In this document: positions 44,334 through 54,326 of the stretch, in pieces
Position numbering within the stretch: position 1 is the first letter of the stretch
How the letters are laid out: each line of letters starts with the position of its first letter
NCBI GenBank assembly: GCA_903924465.1
Contig: CAIYBN010000008.1
Span: forward strand, 1-64,000
Direction of reading: 5' to 3'
Source: an uncultured Myxococcales bacterium
GTDB taxonomy: Bacteria; Myxococcota_A; UBA9042
DNA length: 64,000 nucleotides
Position numbers and translations under genes: made by a program
Notes under the pieces: model-generated
Databases searched by the model: none
Told to the model about the DNA's origin: nothing
Seen by the model: the letters and a program-made list of their open reading frames with translations, nothing else

Positions 44334-47300
44334 TCAATACTCGTAAACGTCCACCATTGTCCGCACGAGATCCAGCAGGCTCACGCGAAACTGGTATTCA
44401 CTGAACAGGTAATCCGCCTGCAGCTTCGCCAGCGTTGGATACTTCGCCAGCTCCTGTTGGGCCGCCAGCACGGCCTCGTAGCCGGGATTCACCGAGCCAT
44501 CGCTGATCTTGGCTGCCACATACACCCGGCCGGACAGCGGATCGGTGAATTGCGCAATCGCGCTCGGCGTCAGGTCGTCCGGCAGGGTGATTTGCGCCTG
44601 GTTGCCGGCCACGAACACGCGCGCGAGGTCCAGATACGTGCGGTCGTAGCCCTTCGCGAGGAACGACATGCCGTACAGCGAGCCCAGCAGCGGCATGCGA
44701 AACCGCGACGAGGGAAATGTCGGCCGGGGATCGGGGTAGATGCGGTACTTCAGACAACCGACCTTGTCGGCCAGCGTTGCCGTCGTTGGATAGTCCGAGC
44801 AAGCCTTGGGTGTCGTCGCGTTGGCACCGGCAAACAACGGACGCTGGACCACGTCGGCGGTGCCGTCCGACTTGGCGCCTTGCAGCAGCATCCAGCCGTA
44901 AGCGTCGATGCCCTCGTAGCTGATGCCGCCGAACAGGTTGATCAACTGCCGCGGAAACAGCGTGAAATAGCTGACCAGATAGCGCCGCGTGTCCTCGGTC
45001 TCGTTGATGCCGGTGAAGCGCGGCAGCGTCGGGTCGGACAGCATCTCAAAGGCCGCGAGGCGGTCGTAGATTTGCCCAGCGGTCACCGGCCGGTATTGGT
45101 AGCCGCCGCCCCATGCCGCGTAGATCGGCCGCGCGCCGTCCAGCTCATCCAGCCAGTGCAGCTCCGACGTCTGCGCATCGATGTTGTTGTACGGCTCAAA
45201 GCGACCGCGCAGCGGATTCAGATCGTAGTAGCCCGGCGCCGGTCGGCCCATCGTCTGCGCCATGGTGTTGAAGCCGAGCAACGACGCAAACGCGCCCGAC
45301 AGGCCGCCGTTGATGTCCTGGTCAAAATCCTGGCCGTACCGCGCTTTCCACCAGCCGTTTTTCTGGTACGTGGCAAAATCGATCGCCCAGAACTGCATCT
45401 GCCGGTTGGCGGCGTAGAACTGGCGCAGCACGCGGTTGGCGTAGGTGTTCGGGCTGAACAGCTCGTTGTCGCGCATGTAGCCCCAGAAATACCAGTAGTT
45501 CTCGTAGTCATCCAAGGCGTTGCGGGTGATTTCGTACGGGTCGGCGCCTTCGTCAAACGTCGCGCACGTCGGCGTCTGTCCATTCTGCTCGTCGCTGCAG
45601 AAACGGAACGGCACTTCGGCCGCGCGCGTGGCTTGCACGGCGCAGAACTTGTCGGAGCCGAGCGGGCTGCACACTTTGCCGCCGTCGCAATCGCTGTCCT
45701 GGGCGCACGGCACGCCTTTGATGTCGTGCCAGGACACGTCGTGGCGCGCGTACAGGTTGGCGACGCCGCCGTAGTATTTCGGCAGCGTGGTGTAGTGGAT
45801 GCGGCGGTTGATCCGGTTCACGTCCGTCACGCCGTGATCCTGCAGCATCACCACGCCAGGATCGGTGTCCTGCGGCGAGGCGAGGTACTGCGCCATCGGC
45901 GCCAAGTCACCACCCGGCGACTGGTCCAGCGCCGGCGGATGGTCAAAGACCTGCACCATGTCGCCATAGGCAAACTTCAGCGCCGCCTTGTCGTACAGGC
46001 CCACGCCGAGGAATTCACCGTTGAACTTGGCGGTGTAGTCCATCACCGACGCCAGCATGTGCATCCGCAGGTTCCCTTGGCTCTGCGCCGGCGTCTCCGC
46101 GGCAAACGGGTTGGCGACCTCGCCGTTCGCGTCCAGCTTCAGGTCCCAAAAGTGCGGGTGATAGTTGAGCGCATCGGTCGACGCCTCAAAGTTGTGACGC
46201 AGGCCCAGCGTATGGCCGACCTCATGCTGCGCCGTGCCGCGGTAGATGCGCTTCCACAAGTCCAGCTTGATGTCCGCGCGCAGTCCGTCAATCACCGTAC
46301 GGCCAATCTGCTGGGTCGCGATGATCACCGGATCGACCGTGTCCGAATAGAACGGCCCCGGCAGCACGTGCTGCTGATCGACGGCGGGATTGTTGTTGTT
46401 GTTCACATCGTTCAGCGCCGCGCGGATCTGCGCCGCCAGCGATCCTGCCGAGCACGAAGACCATTGCAGACCGGCGCCCATGTCCACGCAAATGTGGCCG
46501 CGTCCAAGGCCCAGCGACTCGAACGCGCCCGGGGTAGGGCACGCCTGCGCGGGCGTGTTCTCCGGCGTCCACGTCAGCACGGTCTTCACCGGCGTCGCCT
46601 GATACGCCTTGCACAGCGCCTCGTCGTAACGGGCGCCATACTGCTGCGCCAGCCCGAGGATGGCGCCATCGGCGAACTCGGCAAAATGCACCGTCTTGGC
46701 CGCCAGCGCGTCGATCGTCGACTGCTGTTGCAGATAACCCGCCTTGTGCGCCCAGTTCGCCAGACTGAGCTGCTGGCGATCCTGCTCCGTCACGACCGCG
46801 CTCTGGCCCACCGGAATGTTCCACAGCTTGAACATCGCCTGCACCGTGTGGCCGTCGTCGTCGCCGATCAGCATCTGGTCCAACTGGCTGTTCTGCTGAA
46901 TCCGCGCCATGCGCGCCTGTGCCCACGTGCCAGCATCGTCGGTTTGCGTCAGGCCCAGGTTTGTCAGATGATTGCGCACGTCCGGATCGAGCATCGCCGC
47001 CACATGGTTGCGCACCTCGTCCAGGGATTTCGGACCTTTCAGGTCGTATTGCTGAACCATGCGCGTCGCCGCCACATACCGCTGCTGGGTCGCACGCTTG
47101 ACGTCGTTGAAATCGAGAATACCCGCCGCCAACTCCATCGCTTGCAAGGCATTTTCCGCGCCAATCTTCATCGGCGCCACGTAGCTGTGGGCGCTCGCCG
47201 CGATGATTTCGCCCGTCAGCGGATCGTTGGCCGCCGGGCCGTAGCCATAGAGCCCCACCTGCAGCGGTTCGTTGACGACGTGCAGGAACGAGTAGCGCAG

Positions 47301-48848
47301 GTCGCCAAACGTGTGCGGCTGGTCCATGTGGCGGCAGAAACGCCGGCCCAGATCCGTGCCTGACCACTGCGCCACGGAACCGTTCGCGATCGGCGCGGGC
47401 TGACCATCCGGTCCCGCCGACCACTGGCCGTCGTCCTGCTTCTCGCCCGCCGCCAGCGCCGCCTGAGCCTGAACGTCGCTGTTCTCGCACAGCACGAACA
47501 TCGGAAAATCCATTTTGAAATCAGGTTTCTGAAACTTGACCACGGCGTCCAGCGGCTCAGCCCACATCTTGGCAATTTCGATCGACTGCGCCACCAACTC
47601 GCGCGGATGGTCGGTGTTCAGGTAGTAGACCACCGGCTGCGGCGTCATTTGCGTGTAGTCAAAACCGCCGCGCCACACGCCATCGGCATCGGGCTTCTTG
47701 ACGTACTTGTCCCACAAGCGGTGGCGAATCGCCCGGCGCACTTCATTGCTGAAGATGTTGCCGTACTGGATGTCGTAGACTTGGCGCTCCGCGCGGAAGA
47801 AGCCGAACTTCTGCATCTCCACGTCGTCCATCTCGCGGGCGACGTATTGCCGTTGCGGATCAGCGTATTGCGGCACTTCCAGGAAGAACGTGCGGACGGT
47901 GTATTCCTCCGACGCGCAGTCGTACACGCCGCCGACGTAGTAGGGGTAGAAATAGCAGGCGGGCACCGTGCTGCCGTCCGTCATCTTGACCGTTGACGCC
48001 GTAAGGATTTGCCGGTGCGTGTAGGTCAAGAAGTGCTGCGCGCTGATCGCGTCGCTGTCGCTGCAATCGCTGGCGTTGTCGGCGCACTTCTTGTCGACGC
48101 CCATCTGCAAGCCTTCGCCCGCCGGCGCGCTGTCACCGGCGTAGACGACGCTCGCGCCGGAGCTGGCCAGTACGTCGGCGTCGTAGTTGATGAGCTGGTT
48201 CTGGCCCCATTGGACGCGGATGTAGTCGCGGTCGTACCACTTGCGATCGCTGGTATTTTCATAGCGCTTGTTGGTCTTCTCACCGGTTGCCGGGCTGTAG
48301 GTGAAGCTGATGTCAAACTGGCTGGTGATCGGAAACGCCATCAGCGGGCTGCCGTGGAAGACGTAGGCTTGGGCATGGTTGACGCAAAAGCCTTGCCAGT
48401 CCCCTTCGTCCTGCCACGCGTCCGTGCGACCGCCATTGGCACAGCGCGCGCCTGCTTGGCATTGCCCATCGGCGGTGCAGGCGATCTTCTGGTAGTCCTG
48501 CGGCACCGCGTGGGTCACCGGTTTGCCGTTGCCATCCAACAGCGGCGTGTCGGTATCGGACTTTTGCGCATACGCCTCAGAGCCCGCCAGGAACTCATAG
48601 GTCCGATAGAAGAACAGCGTCTTTTCCTGCACGTCAAAGACACCGCGCGCCAGACTGCCCATCGAGCCCGGAAACGACTGCGCGTTGGTGTATTTCGTGT
48701 CCACCACCGTCGTGCGCAGGTACCACTCGCGGCCAAGCAAATCGCTTTTGGCGACGTAGTCAGGCTGCACCGTGTCCACGACCGGCAAGTCCTGGGCGCA
48801 GGCGGGCAGGAGCGCAGAGGCGATCAGGATGTGAAACAGCTTTTGCAT
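44334..48848 (-). CDS. Giant metzincin-type metalloprotease lipoprotein 2
   Basis: The 1504-residue product has a lipoprotein signal (LIASALLPAC) and one complete metzincin zinc site, HEVGHTLGLRH with His875, His879 and His885, followed by NF and a Met-turn-like ASVMDYTAKF. It is paralogous to the upstream gene: both share an N-terminal block (SD/TDR.W..RDYIRV.W), a VVYHLN/VVYYLN strand, the FVLCEN motif and the region after the zinc site. Two short cysteine clusters (CTADGQCQAGARC, CAQDSDCDGGKVC) are inserted. It overlaps the upstream gene by 1 bp (TGATG). It is probably a surface-anchored protease. Confidence 0.88.
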   Translation of the reverse strand: MQKLFHILIASALLPACAQDLPVVDTVQPDYVAKSDLLGREWYLRTTVVDTKYTNAQSFPGSMGSLARGVFDVQEKTLFFYRTYEFLAGSEAYAQKSDTDTPLLDGNGKPVTHAVPQDYQKIACTADGQCQAGARCANGGRTDAWQDEGDWQGFCVNHAQAYVFHGSPLMAFPITSQFDISFTYSPATGEKTNKRYENTSDRKWYDRDYIRVQWGQNQLINYDADVLASSGASVVYAGDSAPAGEGLQMGVDKKCADNASDCSDSDAISAQHFLTYTHRQILTASTVKMTDGSTVPACYFYPYYVGGVYDCASEEYTVRTFFLEVPQYADPQRQYVAREMDDVEMQKFGFFRAERQVYDIQYGNIFSNEVRRAIRHRLWDKYVKKPDADGVWRGGFDYTQMTPQPVVYYLNTDHPRELVAQSIEIAKMWAEPLDAVVKFQKPDFKMDFPMFVLCENSDVQAQAALAAGEKQDDGQWSAGPDGQPAPIANGSVAQWSGTDLGRRFCRHMDQPHTFGDLRYSFLHVVNEPLQVGLYGYGPAANDPLTGEIIAASAHSYVAPMKIGAENALQAMELAAGILDFNDVKRATQQRYVAATRMVQQYDLKGPKSLDEVRNHVAAMLDPDVRNHLTNLGLTQTDDAGTWAQARMARIQQNSQLDQMLIGDDDGHTVQAMFKLWNIPVGQSAVVTEQDRQQLSLANWAHKAGYLQQQSTIDALAAKTVHFAEFADGAILGLAQQYGARYDEALCKAYQATPVKTVLTWTPENTPAQACPTPGAFESLGLGRGHICVDMGAGLQWSSCSAGSLAAQIRAALNDVNNNNNPAVDQQHVLPGPFYSDTVDPVIIATQQIGRTVIDGLRADIKLDLWKRIYRGTAQHEVGHTLGLRHNFEASTDALNYHPHFWDLKLDANGEVANPFAAETPAQSQGNLRMHMLASVMDYTAKFNGEFLGVGLYDKAALKFAYGDMVQVFDHPPALDQSPGGDLAPMAQYLASPQDTDPGVVMLQDHGVTDVNRINRRIHYTTLPKYYGGVANLYARHDVSWHDIKGVPCAQDSDCDGGKVCSPLGSDKFCAVQATRAAEVPFRFCSDEQNGQTPTCATFDEGADPYEITRNALDDYENYWYFWGYMRDNELFSPNTYANRVLRQFYAANRQMQFWAIDFATYQKNGWWKARYGQDFDQDINGGLSGAFASLLGFNTMAQTMGRPAPGYYDLNPLRGRFEPYNNIDAQTSELHWLDELDGARPIYAAWGGGYQYRPVTAGQIYDRLAAFEMLSDPTLPRFTGINETEDTRRYLVSYFTLFPRQLINLFGGISYEGIDAYGWMLLQGAKSDGTADVVQRPLFAGANATTPKACSDYPTTATLADKVGCLKYRIYPDPRPTFPSSRFRMPLLGSLYGMSFLAKGYDRTYLDLARVFVAGNQAQITLPDDLTPSAIAQFTDPLSGRVYVAAKISDGSVNPGYEAVLAAQQELAKYPTLAKLQADYLFSEYQFRVSLLDLVRTMVDVYEY

Positions 48849-51800
48849 CAGTTCCCCGCGCCAATCGCGCCGTAAAGCGCATAGAGCTGCCGCATGGCGT
48901 CGACAATCTCGATTTCCGACTTCATCTTGGCGGCAATCGCGTCCTGAGCCGCACCGGTCGTTGTGGCCAAGGATTCCGCCGCGCACGCGCTGGCGTCCGT
49001 GCATGCGTTCGCGCTGCACGGCAGACCGTCGTTGCAGCCGGTTTTCCAATTGTTCAGCCGCTGCAGCATCCGGTAGGTCGGCGAGTAGCGGTCTGCGTCG
49101 TAGTTCGGCTTGGGCGCGACGTAGGTCTTCTTGCCGAACGGATCCTCAAACTCGACGAACTGCACTTTCGCGTCCTTGCCGCCCACCTGGCCCGTGCCAA
49201 TCGTGTACTGCAGGCCATTGCCCTTGAGCCAAACAGCCATGGAATCCGTGTAGCTCGGGTCAAAACCCGCGGGCAGGTTCGCCACCGCTTGCCACGCCGC
49301 CAGCAGACGCAAGGTCAGGTTGGTGATCGACGGCTGCACGCGGGGCGTCGTGGCGGGATACGCGCGAAACGGATCCGCTGGCTGGTAGCTTTTGCCGTCG
49401 GCACTTTGCGCGTCTGGGAGGAAGACGCCTCCGATCAAGGCGGTATCGCCTGCCACCAGCCCGCCGAGCACTTGCATCAGCTCGCGGGGATAGATCGTGT
49501 TGAAGCCGATCGCCGTGCCGCGAAAGAGCGGCAGCTGTTCACCGGCGGATTCGGTGATCAGCGACACGGTGGCATTGGTCATGACCTGGATGGCCGCGAC
49601 CTTGTCCCAGTAGGAACCGATCCACAACGGATGGTCGGCGTAGAAATAGCCGCTGTCGTGGGCAAACGTCGTCCAGGGATATTTGCCCGGCCCCAGCGGG
49701 ACGTGCGCATCGCCCGCGGCGTTCTCGTCATACGACGTGTTGAGGTACGCATTCTGCTTCTTGTCCAGCACGTACGCGCCTGGCGCCGGCGAACCGATCA
49801 TCGCCGCCAACTTGCTGAACGCCGCCAGCGACGCGCGCCGCAGTTCAGCAAAGCCCGATTCCTGGCGGTCGAAAGCCGGGAACCACGGGTAGAACCGCAG
49901 CATGTTGTTGTACAGCGCGTAGTACCGCCCCGCCGTGCCCAACGGCGTCAACCAGCGGTCGGTGATGCGCGCCATGTACGCGAGCGGATTGCCGCCCGCC
50001 GCGAACCACTGCCGTTCGCGCTTGAACGCGTCAAACAAGTAGTACTCCTCCACCGCCTCGCCGGCGTGGTAGACGATTTCTTCGGTGGTCGCGCCCGTGT
50101 CAAAGCGGTTACAGCCCAAGATTCCTACGAATTCGTCCGAGCAGTACTTGTACGGCACCTCCAGGTACGTGCGGTCCATGTCGTTGCGGCCGTACTTGAA
50201 GGCGTTGTTGACCTCCAGGTTGACCAGGAATTCCGGCACCGCGTCGCGTTTGCGGTTGTACTCCGGCGGCATCCAATCGCTGACGATGCTCAACTGCGGC
50301 GTAATCACGTCGTATTGCCAATTCACCGTCTCCATCTGCACCGACCATTTGGCCAAGTCCGGCTTATTGGCATTCTCGATTTTCGCCACTTGCAGCACGC
50401 GGTTGCGCAGGAAGCTCGTGTCGGCGTAGACGTCCACCAGCTCGCCGTAGCCGTAGCGGATCGCGGCGTAGTCGTACTTTCCCAATCCATGAATATCGCT
50501 TTGGATTTTTTGGCCGTAGTCCATCACCGTCGAGTACTGGTATTCCATGCGCCGGTGGTCGATTTCCGCTTGGGTCATCTGCGCCCGCGGCACGTATTTG
50601 AACGCGACACCGGTCGACGACTGGACCATCGGCGTGCTCTGCGGCGCGCCATTGCGGGCGTCGACACAAAACCCGCCGTCGCAGGTGTTGCCTGTGCCAC
50701 ATTGCGTCGGGTCGCTGCACTTGATTTTGGCGTTGCACGCGCCGCTGCGGCAGACGCTTTGATCGCCACACGAGGCGTCATCGGTGCACGGCAGCGTTTC
50801 CTGGACCGTGGCGTTGCACATGCCGGTTTTCACGCCATCCGCGTCGACGCAGTGCTTGGTGGCCTTGGCACACGCCGCGCCGTTCGGGCAATCGTCGTCG
50901 CTGGCGCAGACGTTGAAGACGCAGGTTTCTCCCAGCAAATTGCGGCCATACATGTCCCGGCCGCAGAACTGGTTGGCGGCGACGGTCCCAGCTGGCGTCG
51001 CCAAATCGGCACACGGCACGGCTTCCTTTTGCCGACCGGTATTGGGGTCAAAATACTGGTCGAAATAGTTCAAAAGGTCAGACGAGCCCTCAAAATTGTG
51101 CCGCAAGCCCAGGGTATGACCGACTTCATGCTCCAGCGTCGCGCGGAAGATCGCCACCGACAGCGCCGTCCGCAGCGCGTCGCCTTTGTAGCACTGCTTG
51201 GCAAAATTGCCGGGCGCGTCCACCTGTTTCGGATCTGCCTGATTGGCGTTGGGATCCTGGCCCGGCTGGCACGCCAAACGCTGCGCCAGACCGACGATCG
51301 CTGGATCGTAGAACTCCGCCGGTTCGATCGAGCTCATCCCCAGCATCAGCATCCGCTTGTGCTCGTCCATCGCCCGCTGCGGCGTTGCCCAGCCTGTCGG
51401 GCTCAGCGTCGCAATCAGCTCCGGCGCGATCGCGTCGCCCGGCTGCACCGCACCGCCTGACAGCGTCAGCGCCACTTCGTCGTTGATCAGCGCGCGTTCG
51501 AACGGTGTACCCGCGATCTTCTTCAAGTGGTCGAGAGACAGTTGCGGATCAAAAGTCAGGCTCTGCGCGTCCAGCGCGGCCGCGAAGCCGGTCGGCGTGG
51601 CCAAATCGTGCAGCAGCTGTTCCTGCGCCGGCGTGGGCGGGTCTGTGTGCACCACAGCCGAGAACTTGTCGGTCATTTTCAGCGTCGCTCGCGCCTGCGC
51701 ACTGGCCAGCGACTCCGCGGGCGTCAGGCCCGCTTCAGGCGACGCAGCGCCCAGGAACGCAGAATTGTTCAGCGCCGATCGCGACTGTTTGGCCAGATAT

Positions 51801-54307
51801 GCCTTCACGTACTTGCCGGTCTTGACGTCGGCGTCGCTCAGATCGCCGTTCAGCAAATCCACGAGATCCTTGGCATATTGCGCATACGTGACCAGCGCCG
51901 CGCCGTAGACATTGGCGCAGGCCCACTGGATTTCGCCGGTGTCGGGATCGGCAGCCGCAGGACCGTAGCCCAGCGGTGATGTCGGCTCGACGTTGGTCAC
52001 CCAGTACAGGAAGTTGTAGCGCGAGTCGCCGACGATTTTCGGCTCCGCGGCGTGGCGGACCCAGCCGCCGTCGTGGACGTCGCTGCACGGATTGCGCCAC
52101 CCATCGCTTTGCTGACGCCAGTAGCGGCAGTCGTTGAGCGCGGTTGCCTTGCCCGTTTCGCCGCGTTGGTCGCAGATGTCCAGCGTGGCGGTGAAGACGT
52201 TCTCGCACAGTACAAAAATCGGTGGCAGGCTGGCCTTGAACTGCGCGCGTTTGTCGGCATCGGCTTGCGTCAGGTCCTGTTTCCAGCCGACGCAGACGCC
52301 CACGCCGGCGTCGGACATGCAGGTCACGTCGGTGCGGCTGCCGGGGCGGACGAAGGCGATTTGTGGATGCTGGCCGCTGTAAAACAGCGCGTCGCTGGCC
52401 TCAGCATAGGGCAGGCGCTCGACCATCCGCACGCCGGAAACGCCGACTTGCAGGTCGTCGCCCGCGCTTGGCTTGGTGGGATCCGCGCTCTGCGCCACGC
52501 CGTTGACGGCACGCAATTGCGCGGTGCTCAGTCCGCCGCGCACCAGCACGAGCGCATCGCCACCGACGTAGACAAACGTGTAGGACTCGCCCGCTTTCAG
52601 GCCGAGGTTGGGCAACGTGGCGGATGCGGCGCCAGCCGTGACCGTGGCTTGTGTGGCCTGCAGGTCCGTCGCGGTCAGCACCACGCCCTGCTTTGCCGCT
52701 CCCAGCGTTCCGGCGGCGAAAGCGATGTTCGCGACCTGAACCGTTCCGACCGTCAACGTGGCCGGCGCACTGCCCGGTGTCGCGTTGACAAAGCTCAGCC
52801 ACGAACCCCCCGCGGGCACGTCCGGCCGCGCTGACGGCGTGTCATCCAGCACCACCGTTTGTGCTTGCTGACCGGGCACCTGGGCCGCGATGACCACGCC
52901 ATTGAACTTGTCCGCCACGATGTTCAGATCCGTCGTCGCTACCGCGCTCTGCGCGCAGTCGGTATTCGTCTGGCAAAATCGCTGGCCGAATTTCGACTGC
53001 GGGTCCGTGAATCCCGCCTGCCCCGTCGGCTGGCCGCTCGCGTCCTTGGGCACATCCGCGCGCCATTTGTCTTCCCAGAACAGCAGCCACGCCACCGTGT
53101 CCGCAAAGACGTCGTTCCAGTCATCTGCGGTCGCATACTCCGCCGGCGTGTGGTCCCGGGGCGTATCCGCGCTCAAGTGGTAGACGACCGGTCGAATCCC
53201 GCGCGTCGCATAATCCAGCCGCTGGCCGATTTTGCATTCACTCGGCACAAACCAGCCGGGCTGATTGCACACTTGCGGCAGGTCGCAGTCGTAGTTCGTC
53301 AGGCAAGCTTTGTGGATTTCCGTGCCCTTGGCATCTTTGGGCAGCGCGAATGTCTTGGACTTTTGCCACAGGTTCCAACGCGCGGCTTTGTAGTCGTGGC
53401 CGGTGACCGTCAGGCCGTAGTCCTCGCTGTAGGCAAAGCGATCGGCCAGGAAGTAGCCGAATTTCTGCGCAGGTCCGGCGTTGGCGTACGGGCGAATTTC
53501 GTAGTCGTTCAGATGACCCGGAACGGCACGTTTGAAACTGACGCGGATCTCGAACGCAGCGCCTGCACAGTCACCCGGCGCCAGCGCATACGGGCTGCAC
53601 GCGCCCGTGGACATCGGCTGGCCGAACATGTGACGGGTAAAATGGAAATAGCCGCCATCGGGATCTTCATAGAAATGATTGGGATTTTCCAAATCATCGC
53701 CCTGCACGAAGTAGTCCGCTGGCGACATCGTCACCGCGCCCTGGGGAAAAGCGAAGTTGGCGATTGTGTTGCCCATCCAGTCCACGCGGATGTAGTCGCG
53801 CTGCCACCACGGCCGGTCCGTGGTGTTCTCGACCAGCACGTTGCTCTGCGCGCCGGTCGCGGGCGAGTAGTCGCGCTTCACGTCGAAATGGCTGGTAATC
53901 GGATACATTTCAACGGGATTTCCGACCACCACTTCGATGAAATCACTGTCCAGCACATCGCGGTCCGGGCGATTGCGGACGGAATCGTCCCAGTACTTGC
54001 GAATCTTGCGCTTGTTCCAAGCTGCGTCGGCGCCGAGCACCGATTCTGTGTAGGGATAGACGACGAGGTAGTTCTCCTGGATGTCAAAGATGACCTTGCC
54101 CTGCTTGCCACCAAAGTTGGTTTGACCGACGAAACCAAATGCCGCGCTCGACGGCATGCTGCTGACGACCTGAAATTCATACCAAACGCCGGCGAAATCG
54201 GCTTTTTGCACGCGGTTCACCTGGGTGCGGTCAATGAGCCCGGGATCCTGCGCGCAGGCCAGCAGTGTGGCCAACAGCAGGTAGGGATAAAGATGCATCA
54301 TCTTCAT
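48848..54307 (-). CDS. Giant metzincin-type metalloprotease lipoprotein 1
   Basis: The 1819-residue product has a lipoprotein signal (YLLLATLLAC), the zinc site HEVGHTLGLRH at His1060, His1064 and His1070, and a Met-turn-like STVMDYGQK. It exceeds its paralogue by several insertions: a DUF4397-like beta domain at about 500-610 (SFVNATPGSAPATL ... GESYTFVYVGGDALVL), and a cysteine cluster at about 1170-1225 (CTDDASCGDQSVC ... CGTGNTCDGGFC). It lies between the barrel protein and the second protease in one operon. Substrate unknown; digestion of external protein is plausible. Confidence 0.88.
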   Translation of the reverse strand: MKMMHLYPYLLLATLLACAQDPGLIDRTQVNRVQKADFAGVWYEFQVVSSMPSSAAFGFVGQTNFGGKQGKVIFDIQENYLVVYPYTESVLGADAAWNKRKIRKYWDDSVRNRPDRDVLDSDFIEVVVGNPVEMYPITSHFDVKRDYSPATGAQSNVLVENTTDRPWWQRDYIRVDWMGNTIANFAFPQGAVTMSPADYFVQGDDLENPNHFYEDPDGGYFHFTRHMFGQPMSTGACSPYALAPGDCAGAAFEIRVSFKRAVPGHLNDYEIRPYANAGPAQKFGYFLADRFAYSEDYGLTVTGHDYKAARWNLWQKSKTFALPKDAKGTEIHKACLTNYDCDLPQVCNQPGWFVPSECKIGQRLDYATRGIRPVVYHLSADTPRDHTPAEYATADDWNDVFADTVAWLLFWEDKWRADVPKDASGQPTGQAGFTDPQSKFGQRFCQTNTDCAQSAVATTDLNIVADKFNGVVIAAQVPGQQAQTVVLDDTPSARPDVPAGGSWLSFVNATPGSAPATLTVGTVQVANIAFAAGTLGAAKQGVVLTATDLQATQATVTAGAASATLPNLGLKAGESYTFVYVGGDALVLVRGGLSTAQLRAVNGVAQSADPTKPSAGDDLQVGVSGVRMVERLPYAEASDALFYSGQHPQIAFVRPGSRTDVTCMSDAGVGVCVGWKQDLTQADADKRAQFKASLPPIFVLCENVFTATLDICDQRGETGKATALNDCRYWRQQSDGWRNPCSDVHDGGWVRHAAEPKIVGDSRYNFLYWVTNVEPTSPLGYGPAAADPDTGEIQWACANVYGAALVTYAQYAKDLVDLLNGDLSDADVKTGKYVKAYLAKQSRSALNNSAFLGAASPEAGLTPAESLASAQARATLKMTDKFSAVVHTDPPTPAQEQLLHDLATPTGFAAALDAQSLTFDPQLSLDHLKKIAGTPFERALINDEVALTLSGGAVQPGDAIAPELIATLSPTGWATPQRAMDEHKRMLMLGMSSIEPAEFYDPAIVGLAQRLACQPGQDPNANQADPKQVDAPGNFAKQCYKGDALRTALSVAIFRATLEHEVGHTLGLRHNFEGSSDLLNYFDQYFDPNTGRQKEAVPCADLATPAGTVAANQFCGRDMYGRNLLGETCVFNVCASDDDCPNGAACAKATKHCVDADGVKTGMCNATVQETLPCTDDASCGDQSVCRSGACNAKIKCSDPTQCGTGNTCDGGFCVDARNGAPQSTPMVQSSTGVAFKYVPRAQMTQAEIDHRRMEYQYSTVMDYGQKIQSDIHGLGKYDYAAIRYGYGELVDVYADTSFLRNRVLQVAKIENANKPDLAKWSVQMETVNWQYDVITPQLSIVSDWMPPEYNRKRDAVPEFLVNLEVNNAFKYGRNDMDRTYLEVPYKYCSDEFVGILGCNRFDTGATTEEIVYHAGEAVEEYYLFDAFKRERQWFAAGGNPLAYMARITDRWLTPLGTAGRYYALYNNMLRFYPWFPAFDRQESGFAELRRASLAAFSKLAAMIGSPAPGAYVLDKKQNAYLNTSYDENAAGDAHVPLGPGKYPWTTFAHDSGYFYADHPLWIGSYWDKVAAIQVMTNATVSLITESAGEQLPLFRGTAIGFNTIYPRELMQVLGGLVAGDTALIGGVFLPDAQSADGKSYQPADPFRAYPATTPRVQPSITNLTLRLLAAWQAVANLPAGFDPSYTDSMAVWLKGNGLQYTIGTGQVGGKDAKVQFVEFEDPFGKKTYVAPKPNYDADRYSPTYRMLQRLNNWKTGCNDGLPCSANACTDASACAAESLATTTGAAQDAIAAKMKSEIEIVDAMRQLYALYGAIGAGN

Positions 54308-54326
54308 GTGTTGCTCACCATCTTGG

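Noticed and set aside
44457-47363. A 968-codon open frame antisense to the second giant protease
   Set aside because: It is a shadow of high G+C third-position codon use; it is rich in Arg/His with no family signal. The same applies to long frames at 28005-30275, 49289-51460, 57643-59820 and 61827-63974.
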